NCBI GenBank assembly: GCA_902496775.1
Contig: CABVCF010000008.1
Span: forward strand, 1-35,776
From: an uncultured Collinsella sp.
Lineage (GTDB): Bacteria; Actinomycetota; Coriobacteriia; Coriobacteriales; Coriobacteriaceae
Direction: 5' to 3'
Length of the DNA stretch: 35,776 nt
Part shown: in pieces, positions 8,504 through 16,744 of the stretch
Numbering within the stretch: position 1 is the stretch's first letter
How the letters are laid out: each line of letters opens with the position of its first letter
Position numbers and translations under genes: made by a program
Notes under the pieces: generated by a model
Databases searched by the model: none
Seen by the model: the letters and a program-made list of their open reading frames with translations, nothing else
Told to the model about the DNA's origin: nothing

Positions 8504-9475
8504 ATGAAGCTTTCTAAGATTGCGGCCCTGTTTATGGTGCCGGTATTGGCCTTGTGCCTTGTGGCATGTTCGGCGCCCGGTGGCAATGCGAGCGAATCTG
8601 CGAGCTCCGATCCTAAGATCGCAGAACTCACTGCGCAGAAGCCGGCCAATGCCGACGAGGCCGCCGAGTTGTATGCAAAACTCATGCAGAAGGAGAACGA
8701 TATCTTTTCGAGTGATAACGCGCTGTGGGAAAAGGTATTCAATGCGGCAAATAAAGACTCGACAATGATTGAGGATGGCAGCAATTACGGCGATTTCCTG
8801 CTCAAGACCATCGACGGCGCCAAGGATGAGTTCACGGCGGATGAGCTTAAGACGCTCAAGGCCGGTGCACAGCAGATCAAGGAGATCGAGGACAAGCTCG
8901 AGAGCTTGGAGAAGGAGTTCCCCGGCTGTGGAAGCACGCCGAGCGCAGGCGAGAGCGTCGACGCTTCGACCGCTGGCATGACGGCTGGTGCCAATGCTTC
9001 GAACGAGGCGACGAAGTTCCCCAGCTTTACGGGCAAGGACCTGGATGGCAACGACGTGAGCAGCGACGAGCTGTTCTCTAAGAACAAGGTCACCGTCATG
9101 AACTTCTGGTTCACCACTTGCAAGCCGTGCGTGGGCGAGCTGGGCGATCTTGAGAAACTGAATCAGGAGCTTGCCAAGAAGGGCGGTCAGGTCGTGGGCG
9201 TCAATTCCTTTACGCTCGATGGCAACAAGGGCGAGATTGCAGATGCCAAGGACGTGCTGAGCAAGAAGGGCGTGACATATAAGAACATCTGGTTCAAGTC
9301 GGATAGCGAGGCCGGTAAGTTTACGTCAAATTTGTTCTCGTTCCCGACAACGTATGTCATCGATCAGAATGGCAACATCGTAGGGGATCCCATCGTGGGA
9401 GCCATCAGCTCCGCTGAGCAGCGCGCAGCGCTCGACAAACTGATCGACCAGGCGATTGCGAATAGCGAGCAGTAA
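8504..9475 (+). CDS. TlpA/ResA-like thioredoxin-fold lipoprotein
   Basis: A 323-residue protein; ATG 8504 is seven bases after GGAGG and is preferred over ATG 8498, which is too close. The N-terminus is a lipoprotein signal with lipobox LVAC and lipidated Cys22. Residues about 35-150 are a charged helical region not typical of TlpA proteins. The C-terminal half is a redoxin domain: FPSFTGKDLDGNDV, then the active site WFTTCKPC with Cys206 and Cys209, and cis-Pro in FSFPTTYVID. It probably reduces or exchanges disulfides on the outer face of the membrane. It is the last gene of the redox operon and is followed by a terminator; the natural electron donor would be the upstream polyferredoxin. 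Confidence 0.92.
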   Translation: MKLSKIAALFMVPVLALCLVACSAPGGNASESASSDPKIAELTAQKPANADEAAELYAKLMQKENDIFSSDNALWEKVFNAANKDSTMIEDGSNYGDFLLKTIDGAKDEFTADELKTLKAGAQQIKEIEDKLESLEKEFPGCGSTPSAGESVDASTAGMTAGANASNEATKFPSFTGKDLDGNDVSSDELFSKNKVTVMNFWFTTCKPCVGELGDLEKLNQELAKKGGQVVGVNSFTLDGNKGEIADAKDVLSKKGVTYKNIWFKSDSEAGKFTSNLFSFPTTYVIDQNGNIVGDPIVGAISSAEQRAALDKLIDQAIANSEQ

Positions 9476-9554
9476 AAACGTGTAAAGCATGGCAAGGATC
9501 GTGTGTCGCTGTGCGAAGTAGTCCGCTACCTTTCAAGATAAGCTCCACCATATA

Positions 9555-9581
9555 GAGGTCCCGCTCGGGACCTCTTCTTTT
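9555..9581 (+). terminator. Rho-independent terminator of the redox operon
   Basis: A near-perfect stem of GAGGTCCCG and CGGGACCTC with a two-base centre is followed by TTCTTTT. It lies 80 bp past the lipoprotein stop and separates it from the ABC transporter gene. Confidence 0.85.
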
Positions 9582-9691
9582 GGGCGCCATCCCGTTCGTT
9601 TTTTGGCGCGGTTCGTTACATTCCTCACTGGCTCCGGCAAAAAATGGGGATAGAGTAGGACAAACGCGTCGAATACGAACGGCGGGGGAGA

Positions 9692-9709
9692 GCGGGCAAG
9701 TGCGCCCGC
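9692..9709 (+). other. 5'-UTR hairpin just before the ABC transporter ribosome site
   Basis: A stem of GCGGGC and GCCCGC closes a six-base loop and ends a few bases before the GGGAGAGG ribosome site of the ABC gene. It could affect translation of the downstream gene; nothing else supports that. Confidence 0.35.
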
Positions 9710-9728
9710 GTGGGAGAGGTTGCCGTCC

Positions 9729-12700
9729 ATGCTGGAGCTCAAAGGAATTTGCAAAAGGTACGTCACGCAGTCGTTTACGCAGGTGGCGCTCGACAGCGTG
9801 AGCCTGTCTTTTCGCGATAACGAGTTCGTGGCCATTCTGGGACCTTCGGGGTCGGGTAAAACCACGATGCTCAATGTTATCGGCGGACTGGATCACTTTG
9901 ATTCTGGCGACCTGCTGATCGACGGCATCTCGACCAAGGACTTTCACGATCGCGATTGGGATGCCTATCGCAACAACCGCATCGGCTTTGTGTTCCAGAG
10001 CTATAACCTCATTCCGCATCAGACCATTTTGGAAAACGTGGAGCTGGCGCTCACGCTTACGGGCGTGGGGCATGCCGAGCGCCGCCAGCGTGCACGCGAG
10101 GCGTTGGAGAAAGTCGGCCTGGGCGAGCACGTTAACAAGCGCCCGAGCCAGCTTTCGGGCGGGCAGATGCAGCGCGTGGCCATTGCCCGCGCCCTGATTA
10201 ATGATCCCGAGATTGTGCTGGCAGACGAGCCGACCGGCGCCCTGGACTCAACGACATCCGTACAGGTCATGGATCTGCTCAAGGATGTGGCGCGTGACCG
10301 TCTGGTTATTATGGTCACGCACAATCCCGAGCTGGCGTACCAATACGCCACGCGCATCGTCAACCTGGCGGACGGCAAGATCACCGACGATTCCGATCCT
10401 TTCGATGTCGCTGACGCCACGCGCCGCAAAGCCAAGCCTACGCGCAAAACCTCGATGAGCTTTGTGACGGCGCTGGGGCTTTCTGCTCGAAACCTCATGA
10501 CCAAGAAAGGCCGTACGGCCATGACGGCCTTTGCGGGCTCGATTGGCATTATCGGTATCGCGGCGATTCTGGCGCTGTCCAATGGCGTAAACGGCTACAT
10601 CAAAAAGGTCGAGGAGGATACGCTCTCGAGCTACCCGCTCACCATTTCCAAGCAGGATTACGACCTGTCGTCCATGATGGGCGGACAGGGGGCCACGGAT
10701 GACGAGGCGTCCAACGGCGAGGATTCGTCCGACGACAGCGCCGGCGGCAAGGCTAAGGGAACCGATAAGATCCCCGTGGTTACGGCCGTAAAGGACATGT
10801 TTGCAAGCGTTAAGTCCAACGACATGACGAGCTTTAAGGCATGGCTCGATGCCGGTGGCGACGGTATCGACAAAGAGGTCAACGCCATCCAGTACGGCTA
10901 CGGCGTGACGCCGGTTGTCTATCGTGCAGGTAAGGGCGATGAGAAGCCCGTCCGGCTTGTTCCCAACGCTATGACCGAGGCAATGAGCGGAGGCGCGAGC
11001 TCGGCGGCAACGGTGAGTATGGAATCCATGGGAACCTCGGTCTTTAACGAGATGATTGACGACCAGAGCCTGCTCGACAGCCAGTACGATGTCGTCGCCG
11101 GTCATTGGCCCACGTCAGCCAACGAAGCCGTGATGGTGCTTTCGAGCCGCGGTACGGTGGGCGACTACACGCTCTATAGCATCGGTGCGCTGGACATCGA
11201 TGAGCTCAACGATCTGGTAAACAGCGCTATGACGGCTGACGGTGGGGTCGAAACGCCCGAGACCGGCACCGACTTTACCTACGACGATGCGCTGTCTACC
11301 ACGTTTAAGGTGCTGTCGCCGGCTGATGCGTATCGCAAAAACGAAGAGACCGGCATGTGGACTGACATGTCTGACGATGCCGACTTTATGACGGCCAAGG
11401 TTGCCGACGGTATTGACGTGCGCATTGTGGGCGTGGTGCGACCTAACGAGACGGCCAACGCGAGCGCGTTGTCCCCGGGCATTGCCTACACGCATGCGCT
11501 GACTCGCCAGCTTATGGAGCGCGCCGCCGATTCGCAGATTGTGCAGGAGCAACTCGCCCGCCCCGAGACGGATGTCTTTACGGGCAAGTCTTTCGATGAA
11601 CTGCAGGGCGAGGCCAAGCAAGGTGTGGATTTGGGCAGCATGTTCAGTGTGGACGAGGCGGCGCTCAAGAGCGCGTTCTCGTTCGATGCGTCTGCGCTCT
11701 CGGGTGCAGCCGGCGGCGGCATTGATCTTTCGGGCGTCGATCTGTCGGGCCTGGATATTGATCTTTCGGGCGTTGGCAAGGACATCGACTTCAGCGACAT
11801 CATGGCCAAAGCGCCGGCTCCAGATTTCTCGGGCATCTTTGACGGCCTGGAACTTACGCCCGAGCAAATGCAGCAGGTGGGAATACTTGCCAACCAACTG
11901 TTTGAGGGCTTTTTGCAGTCTGATCAGTTTAAGGCGCTGTCGCCCGAAGATCTTAAAGACGCGTCAAAGCTCGCTGCCGCATTCTCGACGTATCTTGAGC
12001 ATGATGCCGCAGCCCAGCAATGCCTGGCTCAATTGAAGGCGCTCGGCGGCGATGCCCTGGCCGAGCGCCTGCAACAGGCGATGACCGACTATGTGCAAAA
12101 GCAGCTGGCTCCGTATCTGCAGCAGGCTATGGATCAGGTGATGAAGGCAATCAGCGAGCAGATAGCGTCGACGGTATCGTCCCAGCTCAAGGCGGGCGCA
12201 GCGGGGCTTATGGACCAGATGGCGACGCAGATGTCTTCGAGTTTTGCCAACCTGACGAGCGCCATGCACGTGGATGCGAGCGCCTTTGCTCGTGCCATCC
12301 ATTTCAACATGGACGCCGAGGACCTGAGTTCGCTCATGATGAGCTATGCCAAGGCTTCGAAGCTCACCTACGACAACAATCTGACCACGTTGGGCTATGC
12401 GGATGAGGCAGACCCCATCTCGGTTAAGATTTTCCCGCGCGACTTTGAGGCCAAGGAGCGCGTACTCGATCACATCGATGCGTACAACACGCAGGTCAAA
12501 GCCGCTGGCCACGATGATCGGGCAATTTCGTACACAGACTACATGGGCATCATCATGGGTTCGGTGACCGACATCGTGAACACCATCAGCTTGGTGCTCA
12601 TCGCATTCGTGAGTATCAGCCTGGTGGTGAGCTCCATCATGATCGGCATCATCACCTACATCAGCGTATTGGAGCGCAAGAAGGAGATCGGCATCCTACG

Positions 12701-12986
12701 CGCAATCGGTGCGTCGAAGCGCAACGTGGCCAACGTATTCAATGCCGAGACCTTTATCGAGGGCCTCATCGCCGGCGTCTTTGCCATTGTCGTCGTGGTG
12801 CTCGTGAGTTTCCCGGTCAATGCCTGGGCGCTTGCGGCCAAACAGGTCCCCAACCTGATGAGTCTGCCCGTGCAGGATGCGCTGGTGCTCATTGCAATTT
12901 CGGTGCTGCTGACGGTTGTTGCCGGCCTGCTGCCGGCCCGTAGCGCATCCAAGAAGGATCCCGTCGAAGCCCTGCGCTCCGAATAA
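9729..12986 (+). CDS. Fused ABC exporter: ATPase plus FtsX/MacB-type permease with giant ectodomain
   Basis: A 1085-residue protein from ATG 9729, nine bases after GGGAGAGG; TTG 9720 is an alternative. The ATPase covers about 1-230 with Walker A GPSGSGKT (38-45), signature LSGGQMQRVAIARA, Walker B VLADEPTGALDS and the H-loop VTHNPELA. TM1 lies at about 264-290. An extracytoplasmic region of about 650 residues follows, containing repeated LSGVDLSGLDIDLSG units (about 667-690) and a long Ala/Gln-rich helical stretch (about 755-860). Three TM helices (about 948-979, 1008-1035, 1050-1074) form the FtsX domain, with the ERKKEIGILRAIGASK motif. The family uses ATP to drive periplasmic conformational change or export of peptides, lipids or drugs. 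The insert is much larger than in MacB. No partner gene is adjacent. Confidence 0.93.
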   Translation: MLELKGICKRYVTQSFTQVALDSVSLSFRDNEFVAILGPSGSGKTTMLNVIGGLDHFDSGDLLIDGISTKDFHDRDWDAYRNNRIGFVFQSYNLIPHQTILENVELALTLTGVGHAERRQRAREALEKVGLGEHVNKRPSQLSGGQMQRVAIARALINDPEIVLADEPTGALDSTTSVQVMDLLKDVARDRLVIMVTHNPELAYQYATRIVNLADGKITDDSDPFDVADATRRKAKPTRKTSMSFVTALGLSARNLMTKKGRTAMTAFAGSIGIIGIAAILALSNGVNGYIKKVEEDTLSSYPLTISKQDYDLSSMMGGQGATDDEASNGEDSSDDSAGGKAKGTDKIPVVTAVKDMFASVKSNDMTSFKAWLDAGGDGIDKEVNAIQYGYGVTPVVYRAGKGDEKPVRLVPNAMTEAMSGGASSAATVSMESMGTSVFNEMIDDQSLLDSQYDVVAGHWPTSANEAVMVLSSRGTVGDYTLYSIGALDIDELNDLVNSAMTADGGVETPETGTDFTYDDALSTTFKVLSPADAYRKNEETGMWTDMSDDADFMTAKVADGIDVRIVGVVRPNETANASALSPGIAYTHALTRQLMERAADSQIVQEQLARPETDVFTGKSFDELQGEAKQGVDLGSMFSVDEAALKSAFSFDASALSGAAGGGIDLSGVDLSGLDIDLSGVGKDIDFSDIMAKAPAPDFSGIFDGLELTPEQMQQVGILANQLFEGFLQSDQFKALSPEDLKDASKLAAAFSTYLEHDAAAQQCLAQLKALGGDALAERLQQAMTDYVQKQLAPYLQQAMDQVMKAISEQIASTVSSQLKAGAAGLMDQMATQMSSSFANLTSAMHVDASAFARAIHFNMDAEDLSSLMMSYAKASKLTYDNNLTTLGYADEADPISVKIFPRDFEAKERVLDHIDAYNTQVKAAGHDDRAISYTDYMGIIMGSVTDIVNTISLVLIAFVSISLVVSSIMIGIITYISVLERKKEIGILRAIGASKRNVANVFNAETFIEGLIAGVFAIVVVVLVSFPVNAWALAAKQVPNLMSLPVQDALVLIAISVLLTVVAGLLPARSASKKDPVEALRSE

Positions 12987-13017
12987 TGTGACAAAGGGGC
13001 AGTCCCTTTGTCACATT
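12985..13017. repeat. REP-like palindrome, copy 1 (perfect)
   Basis: Two perfect 14-bp arms, AATGTGACAAAGGG and its complement, flank GCAGT. The element begins inside the TAA stop codon of the ABC transporter gene. An identical palindrome lies at 19170-19202 and a decayed one at 19484-19517. After this copy and the 19170 copy the shared TCGAGGTCTAAT also follows, so the repeat unit extends to about 13045. Confidence 0.9.
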
Positions 13018-13086
13018 GAGACTCTTGCGAAATCGAGGTCTAATTACCGTTCGGCAGGTTAAGAACTCCCTCTCCCCGCTTAATGC

Positions 13087-13115
13087 TTGACGAAGAGTCC
13101 TCTGGTTTATATACC
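13087..13115 (+). promoter_or_regulatory. Candidate sigma-A promoter of the first OFA carrier gene
   Basis: TTGACG (13087-13092) and TATACC (13110-13115) are separated by 17 bp. The -10 element overlaps the TetR-type palindrome, the expected layout for repression. Confidence 0.6.
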
Positions 13116-13129
13116 TATCGGTAGGCATA
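13112..13129. promoter_or_regulatory. TetR-type operator upstream of the first OFA carrier gene
   Basis: The palindrome CCTATCGGTAGG (13114-13125) resembles CTACCGAACGGTAG at 15287-15300 in front of the tetR and deiminase genes; both share CGGTAGG. The site overlaps the candidate -10 box, so the TetR protein encoded at 14580-15158 may repress this gene. Confidence 0.6.
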
Positions 13130-13161
13130 TAGGATGTATTGCCGATAGAAATGGAGCAACC

Positions 13162-14441
13162 ATGACTCTCACCACACCAGCCAAAAAAGATTGTCTCCGT
13201 GAAGCGGCGCATTTGCTTGGGTCGTCGTTATTGCGCTCGGCTTAATGTCCGCCGGAACAACTGGCACATATAGCATTATTGCTGGCTCATTCGTTGCTCC
13301 AGTATGTGAAGACCTGGGCTTTGAGTACACCTCTTTCTCTTTCTATTTCACTGCGATTCTTCTTGGCCTTGCACTTGGACTTCCACTTTTGAGTCGTTTC
13401 ATTCCAAAAGTAATAGGCAAACCGTGGCATATTTGCGTTGAACTCGTCCTTATTGCCGCCGGCGCCGCAATGGCGTTCTACACCGAAGTCTGGATGTTCA
13501 TCGTCTCCGCCGCGGTGATCGGCATCTGCTTTTCGTTCACAACGGGCGTCTGCATGTCCGATGTTATTGACCAATGGTTCAGTAAATCGTCCGGTCTTGC
13601 CATCGGCCTTGCTTGGGGCGTTAATTCTCTCTGTACGCTGTTGTTGAGTCCTGTCATTACGCTGGTCATCGAGCAACAAGGCTGGCGTACGGGGTACATC
13701 GTACTTGCGGCCGTTTCTGCAGCTATGATTTTGCCTGTGAGTGCATTTATCATTCGCCTTAAACCCTCTGATCGCAACATGCTTCCCTACGGAGAGACCG
13801 CCTTCGAAACCCATGAGAGCTGCAGCGCCGATGAGCAGGAAGATGTCCTTTCGGGCATGGCACTCCGCGATGCCGCGAAAACGCCGTCTTTTATTCTCTG
13901 TGTCCTCCTGCTTTGTGTGGCACAGCTCACCTGCTGCATGAACCAGCTGTTCCCAACCTATGCAAGCGAGGTCGGTTTCAATCCTATCGTAGGAAGCTTA
14001 ATGGTCTCGGCAGCTTCACTCTCCGATATCTTCCTAAATCCCTTCGTGGGCAAAACATGCGACAAGCTTGGCGCTATTAAAGCAACGGTCGCATGGACAG
14101 GTGTCAGCATTCTTTCCTTCCTGCTTCTTATCATTGGTGGAAGCAATGAGACCGTTTCCATCATCGCGGCCGGCGTAAACGATGTCATGTTCGCCATCGT
14201 TGGAACCGCAATGCCGATGCTTCTCCTTTCGCTCTTTGGATCACGCGATTTTGGAAGGATCTATTCGATCGTTTGCTCAGCGGGCTATGTCGTCGGTGCT
14301 TTTGGAATGCCGGTCATGATGAAGGTTTACGGCATGGCAGGGTCATTCCGGGGAGTATTTATCTTCTGCATTGCCTGCAACCTTATGATTGCTGCGTTTG
14401 CTATCGTTTCCGGCTTTCTCAATAAGGCTGCTGAAAAGTAA
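13162..14441 (+). CDS. OFA-family MFS transporter, apparently frameshifted near its 5' end
   Basis: From ATG 13245 the frame encodes 398 residues of a 12-TM carrier closely similar to the product of 17821-19086. That start sits inside TM1 and has no ribosome site. The missing N-terminus (AFAWVVVIALGL) is readable just upstream in the same frame, but TGA at 13200-13202 closes it. ATG 13162, with GGAG five bases before it, opens the expected leader in another frame. One missing base between about 13203 and 13212 would join them. Codon use is less GC-rich than in the 17821 paralogue. The OFA family transports small carboxylates such as oxalate and formate; the real substrate is unknown. It is either a decaying gene or holds a sequencing error. 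Confidence 0.85.
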
Positions 14442-14477
14442 TAAGCGCCGATTTGCATTGGCATAGATTGCCACGCA

Positions 14478-14520
14478 ACAGGGGTCGACTCCAAGCCAGG
14501 CTGGAGTCGACCCCTGTTTT
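14478..14520 (+). terminator. Strong terminator between the first carrier gene and tetR
   Basis: A perfect 16-bp stem, ACAGGGGTCGACTCCA and its complement, encloses an eight-base loop and is followed by TTT then CGTTTT. The two genes are convergent, so it may act in both directions. Confidence 0.88.
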
Positions 14521-14579
14521 CGTTTTAAAGGTTGCCCGCAGGCACCATGGGTGCCAACATGCGCTTCAGCTTGGCTGGT

Positions 14580-15158
14580 TTATTTGAACATAAGCTCGAC
14601 TATTCCCGCCCAAACCGCTTTTTCATCAATATCCTCACCTTGAGCGACCGTATTGCTCGCTCCCTCCAGAACGGTATAAAGAATTTGTACGTAGAGCATT
14701 ACGTCGGCGCTATCGGAAAACGCGCCAATCTCTACACCATGAAGAAGGATGTCTTTAAGCGCATCCATGGTTCGTTTGGTCGCCGTCGCTTGACGTTCCT
14801 GAACTGCAGGAATTCGATTTGCTTGAACGCTAACCTCGGCCAGCACGCGCCGGCGCTTTTCATCGCTTCGATAGCCACCTATAACTGAATTGCCGAGCTC
14901 GATAAGCGCGGCCTTGAACCCGTCCCTATCGACTATTAGCGAGTAGTCGCGCTGATAGTCAATGGTCGGAAACATGCTGTCCAAGAGCGTAGTGAAAATC
15001 TCCTCTTTTGAGGGAAAGTAGTAGTACACCGACGGCTTGGATATACCGACAAAGTCGCAAATCTTTCCGATAGACGCTTTGTCATAACCGACTTCTGCCA
15101 CAAGATCGTACATTGCGTCCAATATTTTTTTTCTTGTGCTCACGCTGCATTTCTCCAT
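14580..15158 (-). CDS. TetR/AcrR-family transcriptional regulator
   Basis: A 192-residue protein from ATG 15158 with GGAAGTG upstream. The N-terminal helix-turn-helix reads ASIGKICDFVGISKPSVYYYFPSKEEIF, typical of TetR proteins; the remaining helical part is the ligand-binding and dimer domain and is not conserved enough to name a ligand. It is divergent from the deiminase operon. Palindromic CTACCG/CGGTAG sites lie in that intergenic region and over the promoter of the first carrier gene, so it probably controls itself, the deiminase-carbamoyltransferase-carrier operon and the upstream carrier. The inducer is likely the pathway substrate or product (inference). Confidence 0.93.
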   Translation of the reverse strand: MEKCSVSTRKKILDAMYDLVAEVGYDKASIGKICDFVGISKPSVYYYFPSKEEIFTTLLDSMFPTIDYQRDYSLIVDRDGFKAALIELGNSVIGGYRSDEKRRRVLAEVSVQANRIPAVQERQATATKRTMDALKDILLHGVEIGAFSDSADVMLYVQILYTVLEGASNTVAQGEDIDEKAVWAGIVELMFK

Positions 15159-15241
15159 TGCAAATCACTTCCGCACTACCAACATTATTAAGGATGGCAA
15201 CGGAACATCAATTCGTGTCCAAACATGACCACTATATACGG

Positions 15242-15255
15242 CGAACGGTATGTAT
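15242..15255. promoter_or_regulatory. Second TetR-type half operator
   Basis: CGAACGGTATGTAT matches the half site CGAACGGTAGGTAT at 15291-15304 in 13 of 14 positions, 49 bp away in the same orientation. It lies between tetR and the deiminase gene. Confidence 0.5.
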
Positions 15256-15286
15256 CAGTAGGCGAGCGGCAATTATTCAAAACTAT

Positions 15287-15304
15287 CTACCGAACGGTAG
15301 GTAT
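15287..15304. promoter_or_regulatory. Main TetR-type operator of the deiminase operon
   Basis: The perfect palindrome CTACCGAACGGTAG (15287-15300), extended to GTAT, sits in the divergent tetR-deiminase gap. TATAGT (15302-15307) next to it may be a -10 box of the deiminase operon. The match with the site at 13114-13125 supports a shared regulon. Confidence 0.65.
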
Positions 15305-15382
15305 AGTAGTACTATAGCAGGTGAAACCCCGCTATTGTCGCGGCCGGACAGCATCGCGGGAAACCCGACGGAAGGACCAACC

Positions 15383-16621
15383 ATGTACGAGAACTATCGT
15401 ATGCCGGGCGAGTTCGAGAAGCGCTCCAACGTCTATGTGACATGGCTTCCCGATTACATCCGTGCAGAGGGCTACGATAACCGCCAGCCCTGCGTTGACG
15501 TGATCAAGGCTCTGCTCGAGTATGGCGACGTTACGGTCAACCTCAATTGCGGCACCCCCGGCTCCTATGAGGAGGCTTGCTCGCGCCTGAAGGAGGAGGG
15601 GGTTGATCTCGATCGCATCGAGATCACGCAGTTCGAAGACTCCAACTTCTATGTCCGCGACAACGGTCCCAGCATCATGGTCGACGACAAGGGCCATTCT
15701 TATATGGTCAACCCCGCTTGGACCTATTACGGCGTGTGGGACAAGAACTCCCCGGAGTGCCAGTCCGCACGTAAGGCAGCCGTTCACATGGCGGTTGCGC
15801 TCGGTTGCTTCGATATCGTCAATTCCGAAATGGTTTCGGAGGGCGGCGACCGCGAGTTTGACGGTCACGGCACTCTGATCGCCATCGAGGACACGGAATG
15901 CCGCAAGCGTAATCCCGAGTTCACGAAAGAGGAAGTAGAGGCCGAGTATAAGCGCATCTACAACCTCAACAAGGTTATCTGGCTTCCGCAGCCTATGCTC
16001 GAGGACGACGACTATCGACTGGGCATCCTCGACGAGAAGGAAGACGGAACTCCCGTCTTTGGCATGAGCTTTGCAGCTCACATTGATGAGATGTGTCGCT
16101 TTATCACTCCGAACAAGATTCTTCTTGCCGAGGTGTCCGATGAAGAGGCAGCCTCGAGCAAGGCTGGAGCAGAGTCTCGTCGCCGCATTGAGGCAGCCTA
16201 CGAGATCCTGAGCAACGAAACGGACTGGGAGGGCAAGCCCTTCGAGATCGTTCGTATGCCCACCGCCGAGCCTATTGAAGTCGTTATCGCCCCTGGCGAT
16301 GAAGATTACGAGCTCTATAAGGGCTTCATCGACGAAATGGGCGGCAAGTTTATGGATGGCACCCCCTGGCCCGAGGGCCCCGTCCACTTCTACGCCGCAG
16401 CGAGCTACTGCAACTTCCTGATTTGCAACGGCGTCGTTCTTGGCCAGCGTTATTACCACGAGGGCATGAGCGAGGTCGTGAAAGAGAAGGATGAGCAGGC
16501 CAAGGCAGTTCTTGAGAGCTGCTTCCCCGATCGCAAGGTCATCATGATTGATTCCCTCGCGCTTAACCTGTCCGGCGGCGGCGTGCACTGCTGGACTAAG
16601 GACGTGGCGGCCAGTCGTTAG
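15383..16621 (+). CDS. Agmatine-deiminase-family enzyme (guanidino hydrolase), divergent
   Basis: A 412-residue protein; ATG 15383 follows AAGGACCAACC. Family features are YVRDNGPS, EGGDREFDGHGT, CRKRNPEF, KVIWLPQPML, the catalytic His-x-Asp in AAHIDEMCRF and the nucleophile Cys403 in GGGVHCWTKD. The fold is that of guanidino-group hydrolases (agmatine deiminase, EC 3.5.3.12: agmatine to N-carbamoylputrescine plus ammonia). The D/N-G-H usually seen before the catalytic His is replaced by FAAH, and the chain is about 40 residues longer than common AguA proteins, so agmatine is not assured as substrate. It is the first gene of an operon with a carbamoyltransferase and a carrier, under likely TetR control. 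Codon use is strongly biased, suggesting high expression. Confidence 0.85.
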   Translation: MYENYRMPGEFEKRSNVYVTWLPDYIRAEGYDNRQPCVDVIKALLEYGDVTVNLNCGTPGSYEEACSRLKEEGVDLDRIEITQFEDSNFYVRDNGPSIMVDDKGHSYMVNPAWTYYGVWDKNSPECQSARKAAVHMAVALGCFDIVNSEMVSEGGDREFDGHGTLIAIEDTECRKRNPEFTKEEVEAEYKRIYNLNKVIWLPQPMLEDDDYRLGILDEKEDGTPVFGMSFAAHIDEMCRFITPNKILLAEVSDEEAASSKAGAESRRRIEAAYEILSNETDWEGKPFEIVRMPTAEPIEVVIAPGDEDYELYKGFIDEMGGKFMDGTPWPEGPVHFYAAASYCNFLICNGVVLGQRYYHEGMSEVVKEKDEQAKAVLESCFPDRKVIMIDSLALNLSGGGVHCWTKDVAASR

Positions 16622-16624
16622 TGA

Positions 16625-16648
16625 GCCTTAGAGCCTGCGCTCTTTGGC
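16625..16648 (+). other. Intercistronic hairpin after the deiminase gene
   Basis: A stem AGAGC/GCTCT with a CTGC loop, extended by GCC/GGC, starts right after the deiminase stop. There is no T-tract. It may be an RNA-stability or attenuation element within the operon. Confidence 0.4.
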
Positions 16649-16668
16649 TTAGGCGCCACATGTACCGC

Positions 16669-16700
16669 TCCCCGAGGGATATCCGTGTTTTCCTCGGGGA
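16669..16700 (+). other. Second intercistronic hairpin before the carbamoyltransferase gene
   Basis: Perfect 9-bp arms TCCCCGAGG and CCTCGGGGA with a 14-base loop lie 45 bp before the next start. No T-tract follows, so partial termination or mRNA processing is more likely than full termination. Confidence 0.45.
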
Positions 16701-16744
16701 CACATTCAACAATAATTTTGATAATAATTCGAAAGGAAATAGGC

